Part shown: one piece after another, positions 26,165 to 36,527 of the stretch
Layout: every line of letters starts with the position of its first letter
How positions within the stretch are numbered: the stretch's first letter is position 1
From: Candidatus Bacteroides merdigallinarum
Lineage (GTDB): Bacteria; Bacteroidota; Bacteroidia; Bacteroidales; Bacteroidaceae
Assembly: GCA_019116285.1 (NCBI GenBank)
Contig: DXBX01000063.1
Location: 1-64,000, forward strand
DNA length: 64,000 bases
Direction of reading: 5' to 3'
Program-made: the position numbers and the translations under genes
The notes under the pieces: model-generated
Databases searched by the model: none
Told to the model about the DNA's origin: nothing
The model's input: only the letters and a program-made list of their open reading frames with translations

Positions 26165-28306
26165 ATGACCATAAACAAGAAAAGCATAGTCAACCGTTAC
26201 TTCTTCATCGTGGTAGTGATGTTGCTCCTGGGCGTATTCGTCATCATAAAGGCAGCCGTCATCATGTATGCCGAACGGGAGTATTGGCAGGAAGTGGCCG
26301 ACCGCTTCGTGCGCGAGAATGTCACCATCCACCCCAACCGCGGCAACATTCTCTCGTCCGACGGCAAGCTGATGGCCAGCTCGCTGCCGGAATACCGCAT
26401 CTACATGGACTTCATGTCCGGCGAGCGCGACGAAGAACGCCGCAAGAAGGACCAGCAGCGCCGCGACCGCAACCTGACGGACAGCATCGACAGCATCTGC
26501 AAGGGCTTGCACCGGATTTTCCCGGACAAGAGCGTGGCCTACTTCAAGCAGCGCCTGCGCCAGGGCCGCAAGAAGAAGAGCCGTCACTGGCTTATCTACC
26601 CCCGACGCATCTCCTACATCCAGTACAAGGAAGCCAAGCGCCTGCCCGTCTTCCGGCAGGGAGCCAATGCAGGCGGCTTCCACGAGCAGGTGTACAACCA
26701 GCGCAAGAAACCCTTCGGCTCACTGGCCTCGCAGACCCTGGGACGCCTCTACGCCGACACGGCCAAGGGCGCACGCAGCGGCATCGAGCTGGCTTTCGAC
26801 TCCGTGTTGCGGGGACGCAACGGCATCACGCACCGCCAGAAAGTGATGGACCGCTATCTGGACATCGTGGACATCCCCGCCCAGGACGGCTGTGACGTGG
26901 TCTCCACCATCGACGTGGGCATGCAGGACATCTGCGAGAAAGCCTTGCGCGACGAGCTGGAACGCATCAACGCCATGGTGGGCGTGGCCGTGCTGATGGA
27001 GGTGAAGACCGGCGAGGTGAAGGCCATTGTCAACCTCAGCAAGGCCAGCGACGGGCAGTACTACGAGATGAACAGCAACGCTATCAGTGACCTGCTGGAG
27101 CCGGGTTCAACCTTCAAGACGGCTTCCATCATGGTGGCCCTCGAGGACGGGAAAATCACCCCGCACACCATGGTGGACACGGGCAACGGCATCATGAACA
27201 TGCACGGCAGCAAGATGCGCGACCACAACTGGCACCGCGGCGGCTACGGCAAGATAGACGTCACGCGCATCCTAGAGGTCTCGTCCAACATCGGGGTCTC
27301 CTACTTGATAGACAAGTATTACCGCGACGACCCGCAGAAATTCGTGGACGGCCTGAAGCGCATGAGCCTCGACCAACCCCTGCATCTGCAGATACAGGGC
27401 GAGGGCAAGCCCTACCTGAAAGGCCCGGACGAACGCTACTTCGCCAAGACCACCCTGCCCTGGATGAGCATCGGCTACGAGACGCAGTTGCCGCCCCTCA
27501 ACATACTGACGTTCTATAACGCCATCGCCAACGACGGCGTCATGGTGCGTCCTAAGTTTGTCCGGGCCTTGCTCCGCGACGGGGAGGTCATCCAAGAGTA
27601 CCCCACCGAGGTAATCAATCCGAAAATCTGTTCGGACAGCACGCTGAGCCAGATCCGCGTCATCCTGCGCCGCGTGGTGTCGCACGGCCTGGCCAAGCCT
27701 GCGGGCAACCCGGAGTTCGCCGTGTCGGGCAAGACAGGCACGGCCCAGATCTCCAAGGGCAAGGAGGGCTACAAGTCCGGCCGCGTCAACTACCTGGTGA
27801 GCTTCTGCGGTTACTTCCCCTCGGAAGCACCCAAATACAGCTGCATCGTCTCCATCCAGAAGCCGGGATTGCCGGCGTCGGGCGGTCTGATGGCCGGTGG
27901 CGTCTTCGGCAAGATTGCTAAGCAAGTGTTCGCCCAAGACCTGCGCTTCGACCTGTCCGCCGCCGTGGATAGCACCTCGTGCCCCATCCCCGACGTCAAG
28001 GCCGGCGAACTGGAGGACACGCGCGAAGTGCTGGCCGCCCTGGACATCCCCGTCGAGGCAGAAGGTACGCCCGATGCCTGGGGCGTGCAACAACCCGACA
28101 CCACCGCCGTTGTCCTGCACGAACGCGAACCCAAGCCGGGACTGATGCCCAACGTGGTAGGCATGGGGGCCAAGGATGCCGTCTACCTGCTGGAAAACGC
28201 GGGCCTGAAGGTACACCTCAGCGGCATCGGACGTGTACGGCGCCAGTCGCTTCCCCCGGGCAGCCGCATCGTGCGGGGACGGACCGTGGCACTGACACTG
28301 AAATAG
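26165..28306 (+). CDS. ftsI: Septal transpeptidase (class B PBP) with PASTA domain
   Basis: This 713-aa penicillin-binding protein has an N-terminal anchor (about 12-33), a PBP dimerisation domain and a transpeptidase domain with S315-T-F-K318, S373-S-N375 and K523-T-G. A single C-terminal PASTA repeat spans about 652-713 (LMPNVVGMGAKDAVYLLENAGLKV). It crosslinks septal peptidoglycan with the FtsW glycosyltransferase encoded nearby. E. coli FtsI lacks PASTA, but this form is usual in Bacteroidota. A short AT-only spacer (28307-28336) separates it from murE. Confidence 0.96.
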   Translation: MTINKKSIVNRYFFIVVVMLLLGVFVIIKAAVIMYAEREYWQEVADRFVRENVTIHPNRGNILSSDGKLMASSLPEYRIYMDFMSGERDEERRKKDQQRRDRNLTDSIDSICKGLHRIFPDKSVAYFKQRLRQGRKKKSRHWLIYPRRISYIQYKEAKRLPVFRQGANAGGFHEQVYNQRKKPFGSLASQTLGRLYADTAKGARSGIELAFDSVLRGRNGITHRQKVMDRYLDIVDIPAQDGCDVVSTIDVGMQDICEKALRDELERINAMVGVAVLMEVKTGEVKAIVNLSKASDGQYYEMNSNAISDLLEPGSTFKTASIMVALEDGKITPHTMVDTGNGIMNMHGSKMRDHNWHRGGYGKIDVTRILEVSSNIGVSYLIDKYYRDDPQKFVDGLKRMSLDQPLHLQIQGEGKPYLKGPDERYFAKTTLPWMSIGYETQLPPLNILTFYNAIANDGVMVRPKFVRALLRDGEVIQEYPTEVINPKICSDSTLSQIRVILRRVVSHGLAKPAGNPEFAVSGKTGTAQISKGKEGYKSGRVNYLVSFCGYFPSEAPKYSCIVSIQKPGLPASGGLMAGGVFGKIAKQVFAQDLRFDLSAAVDSTSCPIPDVKAGELEDTREVLAALDIPVEAEGTPDAWGVQQPDTTAVVLHEREPKPGLMPNVVGMGAKDAVYLLENAGLKVHLSGIGRVRRQSLPPGSRIVRGRTVALTLK

Positions 28307-28336
28307 GTATCTATACATATTATATATTATATAGGA

Positions 28337-29788
28337 ATGAAACTGAACGAACTGTTGAAAACGGTGCAGCCGGTGGAGGTCATCGGCCGCACGGACATCG
28401 AAATAACGGGTGTGGACATCGACTCGCGCCGCGTGGAGGCAGGCCACCTCTTCATGGCCATGCGCGGCACGCAGACCGACGGACATGCCTACATCCCCGC
28501 CGCCATCGGCCGGGGTGCCTGCGCCATCGTCTGCGAGGAACTGCCTGCCGAGACGCAGGAGGGCGTCACGTATGTGGTGGTGAAGGACAGCGAAGACGCC
28601 ACGGGGCGTATCGCCACCCTGTACTACGGCGACCCGACGTCGCGCCTGGAGCTGGTGGGCGTCACCGGCACCAACGGCAAGACCACGACGGCCACCCTGC
28701 TCTATCGCCTGTTCCGCTACTTCGGCTACAAGGTGGGGCTGGTTTCCACCGTGTGCAACTATATCGACGATGAGGCCGTGCCCACCGAGCATACCACGCC
28801 CGACCCCATCACGCTCAACCAACTGCTGGGCCGCATGGCCGACGCCGGCTGCCAGTACGCCTTCATGGAGGTCAGCTCGCACGCCATCGCCCAAAAGCGC
28901 ATCAGCGGCCTGCGCTTCGCCGGAGGCATCTTCACCAACCTGACGCGCGACCATCTGGATTACCACAAGACGGTGGACAACTACCTCCGTGCCAAGAAGA
29001 AATTCTTCGACGACATGCCCCGCGACGCCTTCAGCCTGGTGAACGTGGACGACAAGAACGGCATGGTGATGGTGCAGAACACCCGCTCGCACGTCCACAC
29101 CTACTCCCTGCGCAGCCTGTGCGACTTCAAGGGCCGGGTGCTGGAGAGCCACTTCGAAGGCATGCTGCTCGACTTCAACGGGCACGAGGTGGCCGTGCCG
29201 TTCGTGGGGCGCTTCAACGCCTATAACCTGCTGGCCGTCTTCGGCGCGGCCGTCCTGCTGGGGCAGAAGCCGGAGGAGGTGCTCATCGGACTGAGCACGC
29301 TGCACCCCGTGTCCGGACGTTTTGAGACCATTCGTTCGCCCAAGGGATTCACCGCCATCGTGGATTACGCCCACACGCCGGACGCACTGGTCAACGTGCT
29401 GAACGCCATCCACGGCGTACTGGAGGGACGGGGCAGGGTCATCACCGTCGTAGGCGCGGGAGGCAACCGCGACAAGGGCAAGCGCCCCCTGATGGCCAAG
29501 GAAGCCGCCCGGCAGAGCGACCGCCTGATCCTGACCAGCGACAATCCCCGCTTCGAGGAGCCGCAGGACATCATCCGCGACATGCAGGCCGGACTCAACG
29601 CCGAGGACCTGCAAAAGACGCTCTCCATCACCGACCGCCGCGAGGCCATACGCACCGCCTGCATGTTGGCGCAGAAGGGAGACGTCGTCCTGGTGGCCGG
29701 CAAGGGGCACGAGGACTACCAGGAAGTGAAGGGCGTGAAGCACCACTTTGACGACAAGGAGGAACTGAAAAAGATAATGATGAACTGA
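28337..29788 (+). CDS. murE: UDP-MurNAc-L-Ala-D-Glu:meso-diaminopimelate ligase
   Basis: This 483-aa Mur ligase adds the third residue of the stem peptide in the cytoplasm. The ATP loop GTNGKTT is at 111-117. The specificity motif DNPR at 402-405 is the form that selects meso-diaminopimelate, as expected for a Bacteroidota peptidoglycan. The closing GKGHEDYQ stretch is intact. It lies 30 nt after ftsI and 7 nt before mraY. Confidence 0.97.
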   Translation: MKLNELLKTVQPVEVIGRTDIEITGVDIDSRRVEAGHLFMAMRGTQTDGHAYIPAAIGRGACAIVCEELPAETQEGVTYVVVKDSEDATGRIATLYYGDPTSRLELVGVTGTNGKTTTATLLYRLFRYFGYKVGLVSTVCNYIDDEAVPTEHTTPDPITLNQLLGRMADAGCQYAFMEVSSHAIAQKRISGLRFAGGIFTNLTRDHLDYHKTVDNYLRAKKKFFDDMPRDAFSLVNVDDKNGMVMVQNTRSHVHTYSLRSLCDFKGRVLESHFEGMLLDFNGHEVAVPFVGRFNAYNLLAVFGAAVLLGQKPEEVLIGLSTLHPVSGRFETIRSPKGFTAIVDYAHTPDALVNVLNAIHGVLEGRGRVITVVGAGGNRDKGKRPLMAKEAARQSDRLILTSDNPRFEEPQDIIRDMQAGLNAEDLQKTLSITDRREAIRTACMLAQKGDVVLVAGKGHEDYQEVKGVKHHFDDKEELKKIMMN

Positions 29789-29795
29789 TACGACT

Positions 29796-31061
29796 ATGCT
29801 ATACTACTTATTCCAATGGCTTGACCAATATGACTTTCCCGGCGCGGGGATGTTCTCCTACACCTCGTTCCGCTCGCTGATGGCCGTCATCCTGGCGCTG
29901 CTCATCTCCAGCATCTGGGGCGACCGCTTCATCCACATGCTGAAGCGGAAGCAAATCACGGAGACGCAGCGCGACGCGAAGGTTGACCCCTTCGGCGTAC
30001 AGAAGGTGGGCGTACCGTCCATGGGCGGTGTCATCATCATCGTCGCCATCCTCATCCCCTGCCTGCTGCTGGGCCGGCTGGACAATGTCTACATGCTGCT
30101 GATGCTCATCACCACCGTCTGGTTGGGTTCGCTGGGCTTTGCGGACGACTACATCAAGATATTCAAGAAGGACAAGGAAGGCCTCCACGGCAAGTTCAAG
30201 ATCATCGGCCAGGTGGGCCTGGGGCTCATCGTGGGCCTGACGCTCTACCTCAGCCCGCAGGTGGTCATCCGCGAGAACATCGAGGTGGAGCAGGGCGGCC
30301 GGACGGAGGTGGTACACGCCGCCAAGGAAATCAAGGCCACGCAGACGACCATCCCCTTCTTCAAGAGCAACAACCTGGACTATGCCGACCTCATGGGCTT
30401 CCTCGGCGACCACGCCCAGGCGGCAGGCTGGGTGCTGTTTGTCTTCGTCACCATCTTCGTGGTGACGGCCGTCAGCAACGGTGCCAACCTGAACGACGGC
30501 ATGGACGGCATGGCGGCGGGAAACTCGGCCATCATCGGCCTGACGCTCGGCATCCTGGCCTACGTGTCGAGCCACATCGAGTTCGCGGGCTATCTGAACA
30601 TCATGTTCATACCGGGCTCGGAAGAGCTGGTTATCTTCATCTGCGCCTTCATCGGCGCGCTGATAGGCTTCCTGTGGTACAATGCCTATCCGGCGCAGGT
30701 GTTCATGGGCGACACGGGCAGCCTGACCATCGGGGGCATCATCGCCGTCTTTGCCATCATCATCCACAAGGAGCTGCTCATCCCCATCCTCTGCGGCGTA
30801 TTCCTGGTGGAGAACCTGTCGGTCATCCTGCAACGGGTGTACTACAAGGTGGGCAAGCGGCACGGACGGAAACAGCGCCTCTTCAAACGCACGCCCATCC
30901 ACGATCACTTCCGCACGTCGCTGTCGCAGATTGAGCAGGGCTGCAGCGTGGTCTTCACGAAGCCCGACCAACTCTTCCACGAGTCGAAAATCACCGTCCG
31001 CTTCTGGATTGTGACCATCGTGCTGGCGGCGATTACCATCATTACGCTGAAAATCAGGTAA
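29796..31061 (+). CDS. mraY: Phospho-N-acetylmuramoyl-pentapeptide transferase
   Basis: This 421-aa integral membrane enzyme has about ten hydrophobic segments and makes lipid I from UDP-MurNAc-pentapeptide and undecaprenyl phosphate. Motifs include GSLGFADDYIK (magnesium-binding aspartates), NLNDGMDGMAAG, and KRTPIHDHF in the late loop. It is about 60 residues longer than the E. coli enzyme because of an insertion around 165-200 (EVEQGGRTEVVHAAKEIKAT), common in Bacteroidota. A repeat array separates it from murD. Confidence 0.96.
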   Translation: MLYYLFQWLDQYDFPGAGMFSYTSFRSLMAVILALLISSIWGDRFIHMLKRKQITETQRDAKVDPFGVQKVGVPSMGGVIIIVAILIPCLLLGRLDNVYMLLMLITTVWLGSLGFADDYIKIFKKDKEGLHGKFKIIGQVGLGLIVGLTLYLSPQVVIRENIEVEQGGRTEVVHAAKEIKATQTTIPFFKSNNLDYADLMGFLGDHAQAAGWVLFVFVTIFVVTAVSNGANLNDGMDGMAAGNSAIIGLTLGILAYVSSHIEFAGYLNIMFIPGSEELVIFICAFIGALIGFLWYNAYPAQVFMGDTGSLTIGGIIAVFAIIIHKELLIPILCGVFLVENLSVILQRVYYKVGKRHGRKQRLFKRTPIHDHFRTSLSQIEQGCSVVFTKPDQLFHESKITVRFWIVTIVLAAITIITLKIR

Positions 31062-31074
31062 GCGCAGCGCACTT

Positions 31075-31146
31075 TGCTCGCCGGCTCCCGCGAACGCGCT
31101 CGTCGGTATCCGCGAGCACGAGCATCGGTACCCGCGAGCACAAGCA
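31075..31146 (+). repeat. 22-nt intergenic repeat array D
   Basis: Units start with GGCTCC near 31083, GGTATC at 31105 and GGTACC at 31127, at a 22-nt period, between mraY and murD. It is the only large gap in the first half of the division cluster. Confidence 0.8.
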
Positions 31147-31206
31147 ACCATATCCCGGCGGAGAAGCCGGGTGACCAAACTTAAAAAACCAAGGAGAATC
31201 TGAAAT

Positions 31207-32559
31207 ATGACCAAAGAAGAAAGAAAAAAACGTATCGTTATCCTGGGCGCCGGCGAGAGCGGCGCAGGAGCCGCCGTGCTGGCCAAGGTGAAAGGCCTGG
31301 ACACCTTCGTCTCCGACCAGGGCAGCATCAAGGACAAGTACAAGGCCCTGCTGGATCAATATGGCATTGAATGGGAAGAGGGCCGGCACACGGAGGAGAA
31401 AATCCTCAACGCCGATGAGGTGGTGAAAAGCCCCGGCATCCCCAACGACGCGCCCCTCGTGCTGAAACTGAAGGCACAGGGCACACCCATCATCTCGGAG
31501 ATAGAGTTCGCGGGACGCTACACGCACGCCAAGATGATCTGCATCACCGGCTCCAACGGCAAGACCACCACCACGTCGCTCATCTATCATATCTTCAAGA
31601 GCGCCGGCCTCAACGTGGGCCTGGCGGGCAACATCGGCCGAAGCCTGGCGCTGCAGGTCGCCACCGAGCAACACGACTATTACGTCATCGAGCTCAGCTC
31701 CTTCCAGCTGGACAACATGTACAGCTTCCGCGCCAACATCGCTGTGCTGATGAACATCACGCCGGATCACCTCGACCGCTACGAGCACGACATGCAGAAG
31801 TACGTGGACGCCAAGTTCCGCATCACGCAGAACCAGACGCCGGACGACGCCTTTATCTACTGGCAGGACGACCCCATCATCCGCCGCGAGCTGGCCAAAC
31901 ACGGCCTGCAGGCACGCCTGTATCCCTTCTCCGCCGTCAAGGAAGACGGCGCCATCGCCTACGTCGAGGACGAGGAGGTGCACATCGACCAGCCCATCGC
32001 CTTCAACATGGAGCAGGAGGAGCTGGCCCTGACCGGCACACACAACCTCTACAACTCGCTGGCGGCCGGCATCTCGGCCAACGTGGCGGGCATCGATAAG
32101 GCCGACATCCGCAAGGCATTGTCCGACTTCGAGGGCGTGCCCCACCGGCTGGAGTACGTGGCCACCGTGCGCGACGTGCGCTTCGTCAACGACTCGAAAG
32201 CCACCAATGTCAACTCCTGCTGGTACGCTCTGCAGAGCATGAAGACGCCTGTCGTCCTGATCCTGGGCGGGAAGGACAAGGGCAATGACTACCGGGAGAT
32301 AGAGGACCTCGTGCGCCGCAAGTGCCGCGCGCTGGTCTTCCTGGGCCTGCACAACGAGAAGCTGCACGACTTCTTCGACCCGATGGGCCTGCCCACCGCC
32401 GAGGTGCAGACAGGCATGAAGGAGGCCGTGGAAGCCGCCTACCGCCTGGCCGGGCGGGGCGACACCGTGCTCTTGAGCCCCTGCTGCGCCTCGTTCGACC
32501 TCTTCCGGAGCTATGAGGACCGGGGCGACCAGTTCAAGGCGTGCGTGCGGGCACTGTAA
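31207..32559 (+). CDS. murD: UDP-MurNAc-L-alanine:D-glutamate ligase
   Basis: This 450-aa Mur ligase has the Rossmann-like start VILGAGESGAGAA, the ATP loop GSNGKTTT at 115-122, the central NITPDHLDRY metal/carbamate region and the C-terminal LILGGKDKGNDY. It adds D-glutamate to UDP-MurNAc-L-alanine. It follows mraY after a 145-nt spacer holding a repeat array, the widest break between mraZ and ftsQ. Confidence 0.96.
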   Translation: MTKEERKKRIVILGAGESGAGAAVLAKVKGLDTFVSDQGSIKDKYKALLDQYGIEWEEGRHTEEKILNADEVVKSPGIPNDAPLVLKLKAQGTPIISEIEFAGRYTHAKMICITGSNGKTTTTSLIYHIFKSAGLNVGLAGNIGRSLALQVATEQHDYYVIELSSFQLDNMYSFRANIAVLMNITPDHLDRYEHDMQKYVDAKFRITQNQTPDDAFIYWQDDPIIRRELAKHGLQARLYPFSAVKEDGAIAYVEDEEVHIDQPIAFNMEQEELALTGTHNLYNSLAAGISANVAGIDKADIRKALSDFEGVPHRLEYVATVRDVRFVNDSKATNVNSCWYALQSMKTPVVLILGGKDKGNDYREIEDLVRRKCRALVFLGLHNEKLHDFFDPMGLPTAEVQTGMKEAVEAAYRLAGRGDTVLLSPCCASFDLFRSYEDRGDQFKACVRAL

Positions 32560-32593
32560 TCTCTAAAACACTAAACGCTAAACCCGAACAGAA

Positions 32594-33904
32594 GTGGACT
32601 TATTACGTAACATATTCAGGGGCGACAAGGTGGTGTGGATCATCTTCCTCTGCCTGTGCGTCATCTCGATCATCGAGGTGTTCAGCGCGTCAAGCACGCT
32701 GGCCTACAAGACAGGCAACCACCTGGCACCCATCTCTCGCCACGCCGTCTTCCTGCTGGTGGGGGCCGGGGCGGTGTGGGCTTTCCACCTGATTCCCTAC
32801 CAATGGTATCAGTTGCTTCCCCGCATCCTGCTGCCCGTGGCGGCCATCTTCCTGGTGTTGCTGCTCGCCTTCGACGACCTGCACATCGGCAGCATCCTGG
32901 TCATCGAGAAGACCAACGAGGCAGGACGCTGGGTGAAGTTCTTCGGCCTCCCCTTCCAGCCCTCGGAGTTTGCCAAAATGGGCATCATCATCTACACAGC
33001 CTGGCGCCTGTCGCGCGGACAAACCGAGCAGGGCGCCGACCCGAAGGCCTTCAAGTACATCCTGGGGGTGGCGGGAGTGACGTGCTTCCTCATCCTGCCG
33101 GAAAACTACTCTACGGCCGTGTTGCTGTTCGGGGTGGTCTTCCTGATGATGTTCGTCGGACGTGTCCAGGCGCGGAAACTGCTGAAGTTGGGCGGAGGCC
33201 TGATGGCCGTGGCGGCCCTGTTCGTGGGTTTCCTGTTTGTCACGCCCAACGACACGCTGGAGAAGATTCCCCTGGGGCACCGCTTCACCACGGTGAAGAG
33301 CCGCATAGCTAACTTCACCAACGACGAGAAGGTGCCGCCGGCCAAGTATGACATGAGCGGCAACGGACGCCAGGTGGGCAACGCGCGCATCGCCGTGGCC
33401 ACCAGCGGATTCCTGGGCAAAGGCCCCGGCAACTCCGTGCAGCGCGACTTCCTGAGCCAGGCCTACTCGGACTTTATCTTCGCCATCATCATCGAAGAGC
33501 TGGGGCTGGCGGGAGGCATCATCGTTGTCTTCCTCTACCTGTGGCTCCTCATCCGGTGCTGGCGCATCGCCAACCGGTGCGAGCGCACGTTTCCGGCCTT
33601 CCTGGTGCTGGGCGTGGGCCTGCTGCTGACGGTGCAGGCCATGTTCAACATGATGGTGGCCGTGGGCTTGGCCCCCGTCACGGGGCAGCCGCTGCCCCTC
33701 ATCAGCCGCGGCGGTACGTCCACCCTGATCAACTGTGTGTACATCGGCATCATCCTGAGTGTCAGCCGCTATACCATCGAGCTGAAGGAGCGTCGCGAAG
33801 CGGCCGCCACCGACAACCAGTTATATCCCGCCACCACCCCGGAGGTGCTTCAGGCCGAGCCGCCCCGTTCGCCCGAGCTGAACAACGACGAGGAAATGGC
33901 CTGA
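32594..33904 (+). CDS. ftsW: Septal peptidoglycan glycosyltransferase FtsW
   Basis: This 436-aa SEDS-family protein has ten or so membrane segments. It polymerises lipid II at the septum with the class B PBP encoded upstream. Family stretches include PFQPSEFAKMGIIIY, the long periplasmic loop near 220-260, and a late PVTGQPLPLISRGGTSTL. The best start is GTG at 32594 (reading VDLLRNIF). No ATG gives the full first membrane helix. Confidence 0.95.
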   Translation: MDLLRNIFRGDKVVWIIFLCLCVISIIEVFSASSTLAYKTGNHLAPISRHAVFLLVGAGAVWAFHLIPYQWYQLLPRILLPVAAIFLVLLLAFDDLHIGSILVIEKTNEAGRWVKFFGLPFQPSEFAKMGIIIYTAWRLSRGQTEQGADPKAFKYILGVAGVTCFLILPENYSTAVLLFGVVFLMMFVGRVQARKLLKLGGGLMAVAALFVGFLFVTPNDTLEKIPLGHRFTTVKSRIANFTNDEKVPPAKYDMSGNGRQVGNARIAVATSGFLGKGPGNSVQRDFLSQAYSDFIFAIIIEELGLAGGIIVVFLYLWLLIRCWRIANRCERTFPAFLVLGVGLLLTVQAMFNMMVAVGLAPVTGQPLPLISRGGTSTLINCVYIGIILSVSRYTIELKERREAAATDNQLYPATTPEVLQAEPPRSPELNNDEEMA

Positions 33905-33936
33905 CCCCCATCATCCGATTAAAAGCATAGAAGACA

Positions 33937-35103
33937 ATGAATACCAACCCCTCAACAACCTCATCCGCCGCCCCCCGCATCATCATCAGCGGAGGCGGCA
34001 CCGGCGGGCATATCTTCCCCGCCATCTCCATCGCCAATGCGCTGAAGGCCCTGCGCCCCGACGCGGACATCCTCTTCGTGGGTGCGGAAGGCCGCATGGA
34101 GATGCAGCGCGTGCCCGACGCGGGCTATCGCATCATCGGCCTGCCCGTCGCCGGCTTCGACCGCCAACACTTGTGGAAGAACTTCGCCGTCCTCGTCAAG
34201 CTCTTGCGCAGCCAATGGCGGGCGCGACGCATCGTCCGCGAATTTCGCCCGCAGGTAGCCGTGGGGGTGGGCGGATACGCCAGCGGCCCCATGCTGAAGG
34301 CATGCGCCCTGGCCGGCATCCCCACCCTGATACAAGAGCAGAATTCCTACGCCGGCGTCACCAACAAGCTGCTGGCCAAGCAGGCGGCCAAGATTTGTGT
34401 GGCCTACGACGGCATGGAGCGTTTCTTCCCCGCCGGGAAAATCATCCTGACGGGCAACCCCGTGCGCCAAAACCTGCTGGACAATCCCGTCACCCGCGAG
34501 CAGGCCGCCGAGCACTTCGGCCTCGACCCGCGGAAGAAGACCATCCTCATCCTGGGCGGAAGCCTGGGCGCACGCACCCTCAACCGCACCATGGAGGCCG
34601 CCCTGCGCGACATCAAGGGACACCCCGAGGTGCAATTCATCTGGCAGACGGGACGCATCTATATCGACGAGGTGAAGAGCGCCATCACAGCCTTCACGGG
34701 CGACACCATGCGCAACGTCCGCGTGGAGAGCCTTCCCAACCTCTACGTCAACGACTTCATCCGTGAGATGCCCATGGCCTACGGCCTGGCCGACCTGGTG
34801 GTGTCGCGCGCAGGGGCCGGCTCCATCTCCGAGTTCTGCCTGCTGGGCAAGCCCGTCATTCTGGTGCCTTCGCCCAACGTGGCGGAAGACCACCAGACGA
34901 AGAACGCCCTGGCCCTGGTGGAAAAGGAGGCCGCTCTCTACGTGAAGGATGCCGACGCACCCGCCCGCCTCATCGACCTCGCCCTGCGGACAGTAGCCGA
35001 CGACGCCAAGCTGCACAGCCTCTCGGAGCATATCCTGCGCCTGGCTCTGCCCGATTCGGCAAACACGATCGCCCGCGAAGTATTGAAACTCATACACCAA
35101 TGA
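33937..35103 (+). CDS. murG: Lipid II synthase (GlcNAc transferase)
   Basis: This 388-aa peripheral membrane glycosyltransferase adds GlcNAc to lipid I. The glycine-rich lipid-binding loop GGGTGGHIFPA spans 19-29, and the UDP-GlcNAc site includes LVVSRAGAGSISEFCLLGKPVILVPSP. It has a 10-residue Ser/Thr-rich N-terminal extension. The stop overlaps the murC start by 4 nt (ATGA), so the two are translationally coupled. Confidence 0.97.
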   Translation: MNTNPSTTSSAAPRIIISGGGTGGHIFPAISIANALKALRPDADILFVGAEGRMEMQRVPDAGYRIIGLPVAGFDRQHLWKNFAVLVKLLRSQWRARRIVREFRPQVAVGVGGYASGPMLKACALAGIPTLIQEQNSYAGVTNKLLAKQAAKICVAYDGMERFFPAGKIILTGNPVRQNLLDNPVTREQAAEHFGLDPRKKTILILGGSLGARTLNRTMEAALRDIKGHPEVQFIWQTGRIYIDEVKSAITAFTGDTMRNVRVESLPNLYVNDFIREMPMAYGLADLVVSRAGAGSISEFCLLGKPVILVPSPNVAEDHQTKNALALVEKEAALYVKDADAPARLIDLALRTVADDAKLHSLSEHILRLALPDSANTIAREVLKLIHQ

Positions 35104-36512
35104 AAGGAAAAGACATGAACAAGATAGAAGATATACAATCCGTCTATTTCGTCGGAGCGGGCGGCATCGGCATGAGCGCCCTCATCCGCTATTTCCTGGC
35201 AAGGGGCAAGCAAGTGGCCGGATACGACCGCACGCCCAGCCCACTGACCAAGCAACTCATCGCCGAAGGGGCACGCCTGCACTACGAGGAGAACCCCGCC
35301 CTGATCCCCGACGACTGCCGCCGCCCGGACACGACGCTGGTCATCTATACCCCCGCCGTACCCGCCGACCATGCCGAGCTGGTGTGGTTTCGCGAGCACG
35401 GCTTCGAGCCGCACAAGCGCGCCCAGGTCTTGGGCCTCATCACCCGCAGCAGCCGCGGCCTGTGCGTGGCCGGCACCCACGGGAAGACCACGACCAGCAC
35501 CATGGCCGCCCACCTGCTCTACCAGTCGCACGTGGGGTGCACGGCCTTCCTCGGAGGCATATCGAAGAACTACGGCACCAACCTGCTGCTCTCCTCCGAC
35601 AGCCCGTACACGGTCATCGAGGCCGACGAGTTCGACCGCTCCTTCCATTGGCTCAGCCCGTGTATGAGCGTCATCACAGCCACTGACCCCGACCACCTGG
35701 ACATCTACGGCACCCCCGAAGCCTACCTCGAGAGCTTCCGGCACTACACCACCCTCATCCGCCCGGGAGGCGCCCTGATCATCCACAAGGACCTCGCCCT
35801 GCGCCCCGACGTGCAGGAGGGTGTCCGCGTCCTCACCTACGGACGCACGGAGGGCGACTTCCACGCAGAGAATATCCGCATCGGAGAGGGCAAGATATTC
35901 CTCGACTTCGTGGCGCCCGACACACGCATCGCCGACGTCCAGCTGGGCGTGCCCGTCAGCATCAACATCGAAAACGGCGTGGCCGCCATGGCCCTGGCAC
36001 ACCTTGCCGGCGCCACCGATGCCGAAATCCGCCTGGGCATGGCCACCTTCCGCGGCGTGGACAGGCGCTTCGACTTCAAGCTGAAGACCCCCACGCACGC
36101 CGTCCTGAGCGACTATGCCCACCACCCCGCGGAGATTGCCCAGAGCATCCGCTCCGTGCGCGAGCTGTACGAAGGCCGGCGCATCACCGTCATCTTCCAG
36201 CCGCACCTCTACACCCGCACGCGCGACTTCTACCGGGAGTTTGCCGAGAGCCTCTCGCTGGCCGACGAGGTCATCCTGACCGACATCTACCCCGCCCGCG
36301 AAGAGCCTATCCCCGGCGTTACGAGCCAACTCATCCTGGACAACCTGCACGGGGATGTCGCCAAGCGCCTGTGCCGCAAGGAGGACCTCCCCGCCCTGCT
36401 GCGCCAGGAGCCCGACCTCCAGGTGGTCATTGTCCTCGGGGCCGGAGACATCGACCTCCAGGCTCCCGGCATCGCCCGGATGATGAACGAACGACTGAAC
36501 GCCGATAACTAA
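35100..36512 (+). CDS. murC: UDP-N-acetylmuramate:L-alanine ligase
   Basis: This 470-aa first Mur ligase of stem-peptide assembly has GAGGIGMS at 19-26, the ATP loop GTHGKT at 125-130, and SDYAHHPAEI in the C-terminal domain. The start at 35100 overlaps murG, and an in-frame ATG at 35115 (MNKIED) is an alternative. murB and ddl, often near in other bacteria, are absent here. Confidence 0.97.
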   Translation: MKGKDMNKIEDIQSVYFVGAGGIGMSALIRYFLARGKQVAGYDRTPSPLTKQLIAEGARLHYEENPALIPDDCRRPDTTLVIYTPAVPADHAELVWFREHGFEPHKRAQVLGLITRSSRGLCVAGTHGKTTTSTMAAHLLYQSHVGCTAFLGGISKNYGTNLLLSSDSPYTVIEADEFDRSFHWLSPCMSVITATDPDHLDIYGTPEAYLESFRHYTTLIRPGGALIIHKDLALRPDVQEGVRVLTYGRTEGDFHAENIRIGEGKIFLDFVAPDTRIADVQLGVPVSINIENGVAAMALAHLAGATDAEIRLGMATFRGVDRRFDFKLKTPTHAVLSDYAHHPAEIAQSIRSVRELYEGRRITVIFQPHLYTRTRDFYREFAESLSLADEVILTDIYPAREEPIPGVTSQLILDNLHGDVAKRLCRKEDLPALLRQEPDLQVVIVLGAGDIDLQAPGIARMMNERLNADN

Positions 36513-36527
36513 CCAAGGAGAAACCCT